Source: Streptomyces roseochromogenus subsp. oscitans DS 12.976 (GTDB lineage Bacteria > Actinomycetota > Actinomycetes > Streptomycetales > Streptomycetaceae). Taken from it: DNA of 43,891 nucleotides. A program made the position numbers and the translations under genes. Where the stretch lies: assembly GCF_000497445.1 (NCBI RefSeq), contig NZ_CM002285.1, forward strand, positions 3,539,276 through 3,583,166. The letters run 5' to 3'. Under the pieces are notes generated by a model. It searched no databases, was not told the origin of the DNA, and worked only from the letters and a program-made list of their open reading frames with translations. Of the stretch, positions 41,849 through 43,891 are shown one piece after another (positions within the stretch are counted from its first letter, which is position 1; every line of letters begins with the position of its first letter).

Positions 41849-43375
41849 CTACTTCGTGCACCCCGTCCGCCCGGACGCCAGCGTCGCGCACGCCTTGGCC
41901 TGGGCCGCGTCCTGCACCGCGACCATCGGCGTGTACGCGATGGTGTCGCCCACGCCGCTGGTCTCGCCCGTCTGCTGGACCCGGCCGGCGGAGACCTGGA
42001 CCTTGTCGCCCCGGCCGGCGCCGGTGATCCGGCCCCAGGCGGTGCCGCAGGCCTTGCTGTAGCGGACCTCCAGGGTGGTCGTGCCGATGGTGGCGGTCTT
42101 GGCGGTGGTGACCAGGTCGCCGCTGCACCCCATGGCCTCGGCGTCCTTGCCGTCGCAGGCGGAGCCGGCGCACTTGACGCCGGGCGGCGGGCTCGCGTGC
42201 GTCGCGCTCGGGGACGGCTTGGCGGCGTTCTCGTGCCGCGCACCGCCCCGGTCGGTGACGTAGAACACGGCGGCGATGACGACGAGCACACCGACGAGCC
42301 CCGCGACGAACATGATCACCCGCTGCCGGCCGGCACTCCCTGGAGCCGCGGTGTCTCCCCCAGAGGGGGTACCCCCAGCGGGCCCGGCCGCCGCTACCTG
42401 TCCCTGTCCCTGCCCGTCGTACGGGTTCGGGGTGCTCGGGGTCCAGCCGGGGCCGTAGGGCGAGGCGCCGGGCCGTGCACCGCCCGAGGCGGCGTCAGCG
42501 GCTACGCCCGAGGCACCGTCAGCGCCCACGGCGGCAGCGCCGCCCGCCCCGCTACCCGCGCGTGCGCCGGTGCCGGGGCGTGCGCTTGCCTGGGACGGGC
42601 CCTGATACCCGGCCAGGCCCCAGGAGTTGCCCCCCGAGGTCCCGCTGCCGCGCCCGGCACCGTCACGGTCGCCCGGAGCACGGCCCGCACCATCACGGTC
42701 GGCCGCCCCGCGGCCCGTGCCCTCGCGAGCGTCGGCGTCCGGGGCCGTCGGCTGGGGCGGAATCGTCGGGGAGACACCGGCCGGACCGGCGATCCCCATG
42801 GCCGCACCGACACCGCCACCCGTACGACCCGTACGACCGGACGATCCCCCATCCGTACGACCCGAGGGCCCGGCACCCGTACGACCTGAAGGTCCGGCAC
42901 CCGTACGACCCGACGGCCCCTCACCCGTACGACCGGACGAGTCGGCGCCCCTGCGTCCCCAGGGGTCGGCACCCCCACGACCCGACGAGTCGGCACTCGT
43001 ACGGCCCGACGGCCCCCCGGTGGCCTCCGCCGCCCCGAACTCCCCGAGTGCGGCGCGCGCCTGGGAGATGCGGATCGCCTCCATGGTGCGGTCGTGCCGC
43101 ATCTCCGCCCGGCTCCAAGCGCGTTCGGCCAGCTCCCACATCGTGGTCAGATGCACGGGATTGGTGCCGGTGACCTCGGCGAGCGCGACGATCGCGCCCT
43201 TGGGTGCGAGGAGCCGGCCGCCCAGATAACGCTCCCAGGACGTCTTGCTGTAGCCCGTGCGGTCGGCGAGTGCCGCGACGCTCAGGCCGCTGTGGTCCAC
43301 GAGCCGGCGCACCTGGTTGGTGAACTCCTTGATCTGCGGATCCAGATCGTCCGGCAGATCTTTCCAACGAGGCAT
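41849..43375 (-). CDS. XRE helix-turn-helix membrane protein with extracytoplasmic DUF2690 domain
   Basis: A 508-residue one-span protein. Residues 10-85 are an XRE-type helix-turn-helix (FTNQVRRLVDHSGLSVAALA, then RTGYSKTSWERYLGGRL). Residues 121-188 are about eight octapeptide repeats of the GPSGRTGA type. A Gly/Ala/Pro/Asp linker runs to 350. The membrane helix is 352-374 (VIMFVAGLVGVLVVIAAVFY). The extracytoplasmic end (401-500) is a DUF2690 domain with cysteines in CAGSACDGKDAEAMGC, ACGTAWGRI, KACATL and TGC. ATG 43375 has GGGGGGAG 2-3 bases upstream. The design suggests DNA binding or gene control linked to an outside signal; ligand unknown. Confidence 0.88.
   Translation of the reverse strand: MPRWKDLPDDLDPQIKEFTNQVRRLVDHSGLSVAALADRTGYSKTSWERYLGGRLLAPKGAIVALAEVTGTNPVHLTTMWELAERAWSRAEMRHDRTMEAIRISQARAALGEFGAAEATGGPSGRTSADSSGRGGADPWGRRGADSSGRTGEGPSGRTGAGPSGRTGAGPSGRTDGGSSGRTGRTGGGVGAAMGIAGPAGVSPTIPPQPTAPDADAREGTGRGAADRDGAGRAPGDRDGAGRGSGTSGGNSWGLAGYQGPSQASARPGTGARAGSGAGGAAAVGADGASGVAADAASGGARPGASPYGPGWTPSTPNPYDGQGQGQVAAAGPAGGTPSGGDTAAPGSAGRQRVIMFVAGLVGVLVVIAAVFYVTDRGGARHENAAKPSPSATHASPPPGVKCAGSACDGKDAEAMGCSGDLVTTAKTATIGTTTLEVRYSKACGTAWGRITGAGRGDKVQVSAGRVQQTGETSGVGDTIAYTPMVAVQDAAQAKACATLASGRTGCTK
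42812..43015 (-). repeat. 24-bp coding tandem repeat (octapeptide) in the XRE-DUF2690 gene
   Basis: About eight copies of a 24-base unit encoding xxSGRTGA-type octapeptides, in the cytosolic linker. Copies in the middle are nearly identical, the outer ones degenerate. Confidence 0.8.
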
Positions 43376-43579
43376 GGCTCCCCCCTTGCTTTCCCCCGTC
43401 TTGCTTTCCCCGTCCTGGCTACCCACAAGGATGCACCGACTGAGGATCCCAGTTCCCGCAGTGGGGGCGCGCGGGAGCGTGGACGGCGCGCGGGCACCGT
43501 AGCGGAACGGTCACTTCCATGCCACAGCGCAAGGACAGGCGTTGAACAGGCAGTTCACAGGCGGAAGGCTGATTCGGGG

Positions 43580-43618
43580 CGGCGGTTCGTCCTTCTCGGG
43601 GGAGGGGACGAGCCGCCG
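43580..43618 (-). terminator. Candidate terminator of the DUF3017 gene
   Basis: A 13-bp stem with one G-U pair (43580-43592 with 43606-43618) and a 13-base loop, 29 bases after the stop at 43647. Confidence 0.7.
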
Positions 43619-43646
43619 TTCAGCCGCAGACCGCTCGCGGACAGCG

Positions 43647-43891
43647 CTACCTGTTGCTGCTGAGCGTGAAGTGCAGGGTGTCCTTCAGGAAGGGGACCAC
43701 GATCCACGGCTTGGGCTGGGCCATCAGCGCCAGCAGGACGATCGCGAGGCCGAGGATGCCGTAGGTGGCGATGTCCGTGAACCGCGAACGTACGGCGAGC
43801 ATGCCGACGCGGGGCAGTATCCAGCGCATGACCGCGCCGGCCAGCAGGGCGGCGCCGATCACCAGGGTGCCGGCGCGGAACTGGTCGAGGG
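43647..43891 (-). CDS. DUF3017 membrane protein, 3' part, cut by the right window edge
   Basis: The last 80 codons of a gene entering from the right edge. The visible protein has three hydrophobic stretches: a first at FRAGTLVIGAALLAGAVMRW, IATYGILGLAIVLLALMAQP and the shorter WIVVPFLKDTLHFTL. RVGMLAVRSRFTD between the first two is the DUF3017 signature as I recall it. In Streptomyces this gene usually lies beside folD, which would be just outside the window; that is from memory. The terminator hairpin 43580-43618 follows. Confidence 0.85.
   Translation of the reverse strand, partial: LDQFRAGTLVIGAALLAGAVMRWILPRVGMLAVRSRFTDIATYGILGLAIVLLALMAQPKPWIVVPFLKDTLHFTLSSNR

Overview
This 43.9 kb window is GC-rich actinobacterial chromosome, almost certainly Streptomyces. 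The evidence is the very high G/C at third codon positions, frequent GTG starts, many gene pairs overlapping by 1-4 bases, and a gene content that, from memory, matches the conserved Streptomyces core around sdhCDAB, glyA, trpS, the choline/betaine operon and mdh. No rRNA, tRNA, CRISPR array or intact transposase gene was found.

Layout. (1) 0-4 kb, minus strand: an ECF sigma factor, two unknown proteins and a membrane-anchored GH20 beta-N-acetylhexosaminidase. (2) 4-8.3 kb, plus strand: a UraD-like protein that lacks the usual catalytic motif, then sdhC-sdhD-sdhA-sdhB (succinate dehydrogenase) with a 15-bp-stem terminator. (3) 8.4-15.5 kb: a VOC protein, a TetR regulator meeting an orphan family-5 solute-binding protein stop to stop, a small membrane protein, a DD-carboxypeptidase overlapping a YihY membrane protein tail to tail, a DprE2-like short-chain dehydrogenase and a 2H phosphoesterase. 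(4) 15.7-20.7 kb: trpS, a long serine hydroxymethyltransferase, an ornithine-aminotransferase-like enzyme and a DMT-type transporter closed by two strong hairpins.

(5) 20.8-25.6 kb looks like an accessory island. It holds small unknown genes, a minimal GntR repressor, a DUF6879 protein next to a WhiJ-like XRE-DUF5753 regulator, a frameshifted small gene, and a NUDIX hydrolase overlapping an unrecognised 334-residue protein with an HDxxH motif. This is the part most likely to hold an undescribed system.

(6) 25.6-28.8 kb: a MocR regulator divergent from two tandem AhpD/CMD-like proteins translationally coupled to an isocitrate-lyase/PEP-mutase family enzyme. (7) 28.8-37.2 kb: a minus-strand operon for osmoprotection, with betaine aldehyde dehydrogenase, a choline oxidase/dehydrogenase and a complete ABC transporter (ATPase, double-domain permease, binding lipoprotein). 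It is divergent from a MarR-GNAT fusion regulator whose start carries two TGAC-N4-GTCA sites. (8) 37.2-39.9 kb: a 220-bp MITE-like element supplies the ends of two convergent genes, followed by a LysR regulator divergent from an MFS exporter. (9) 40-43.9 kb, minus strand: a short DUF5954 gene, mdh, a 12-bp tandem array, an XRE-DUF2690 membrane protein and the 3' part of a DUF3017 gene cut by the window edge.

Two window-wide patterns stand out. Three copies of a roughly 90-bp hairpin repeat each lie just 3' of a gene in that gene's orientation. At least eight genes without a clear Shine-Dalgarno have a TANNNT box ending 6-7 nt before the start codon, suggesting leaderless mRNAs.
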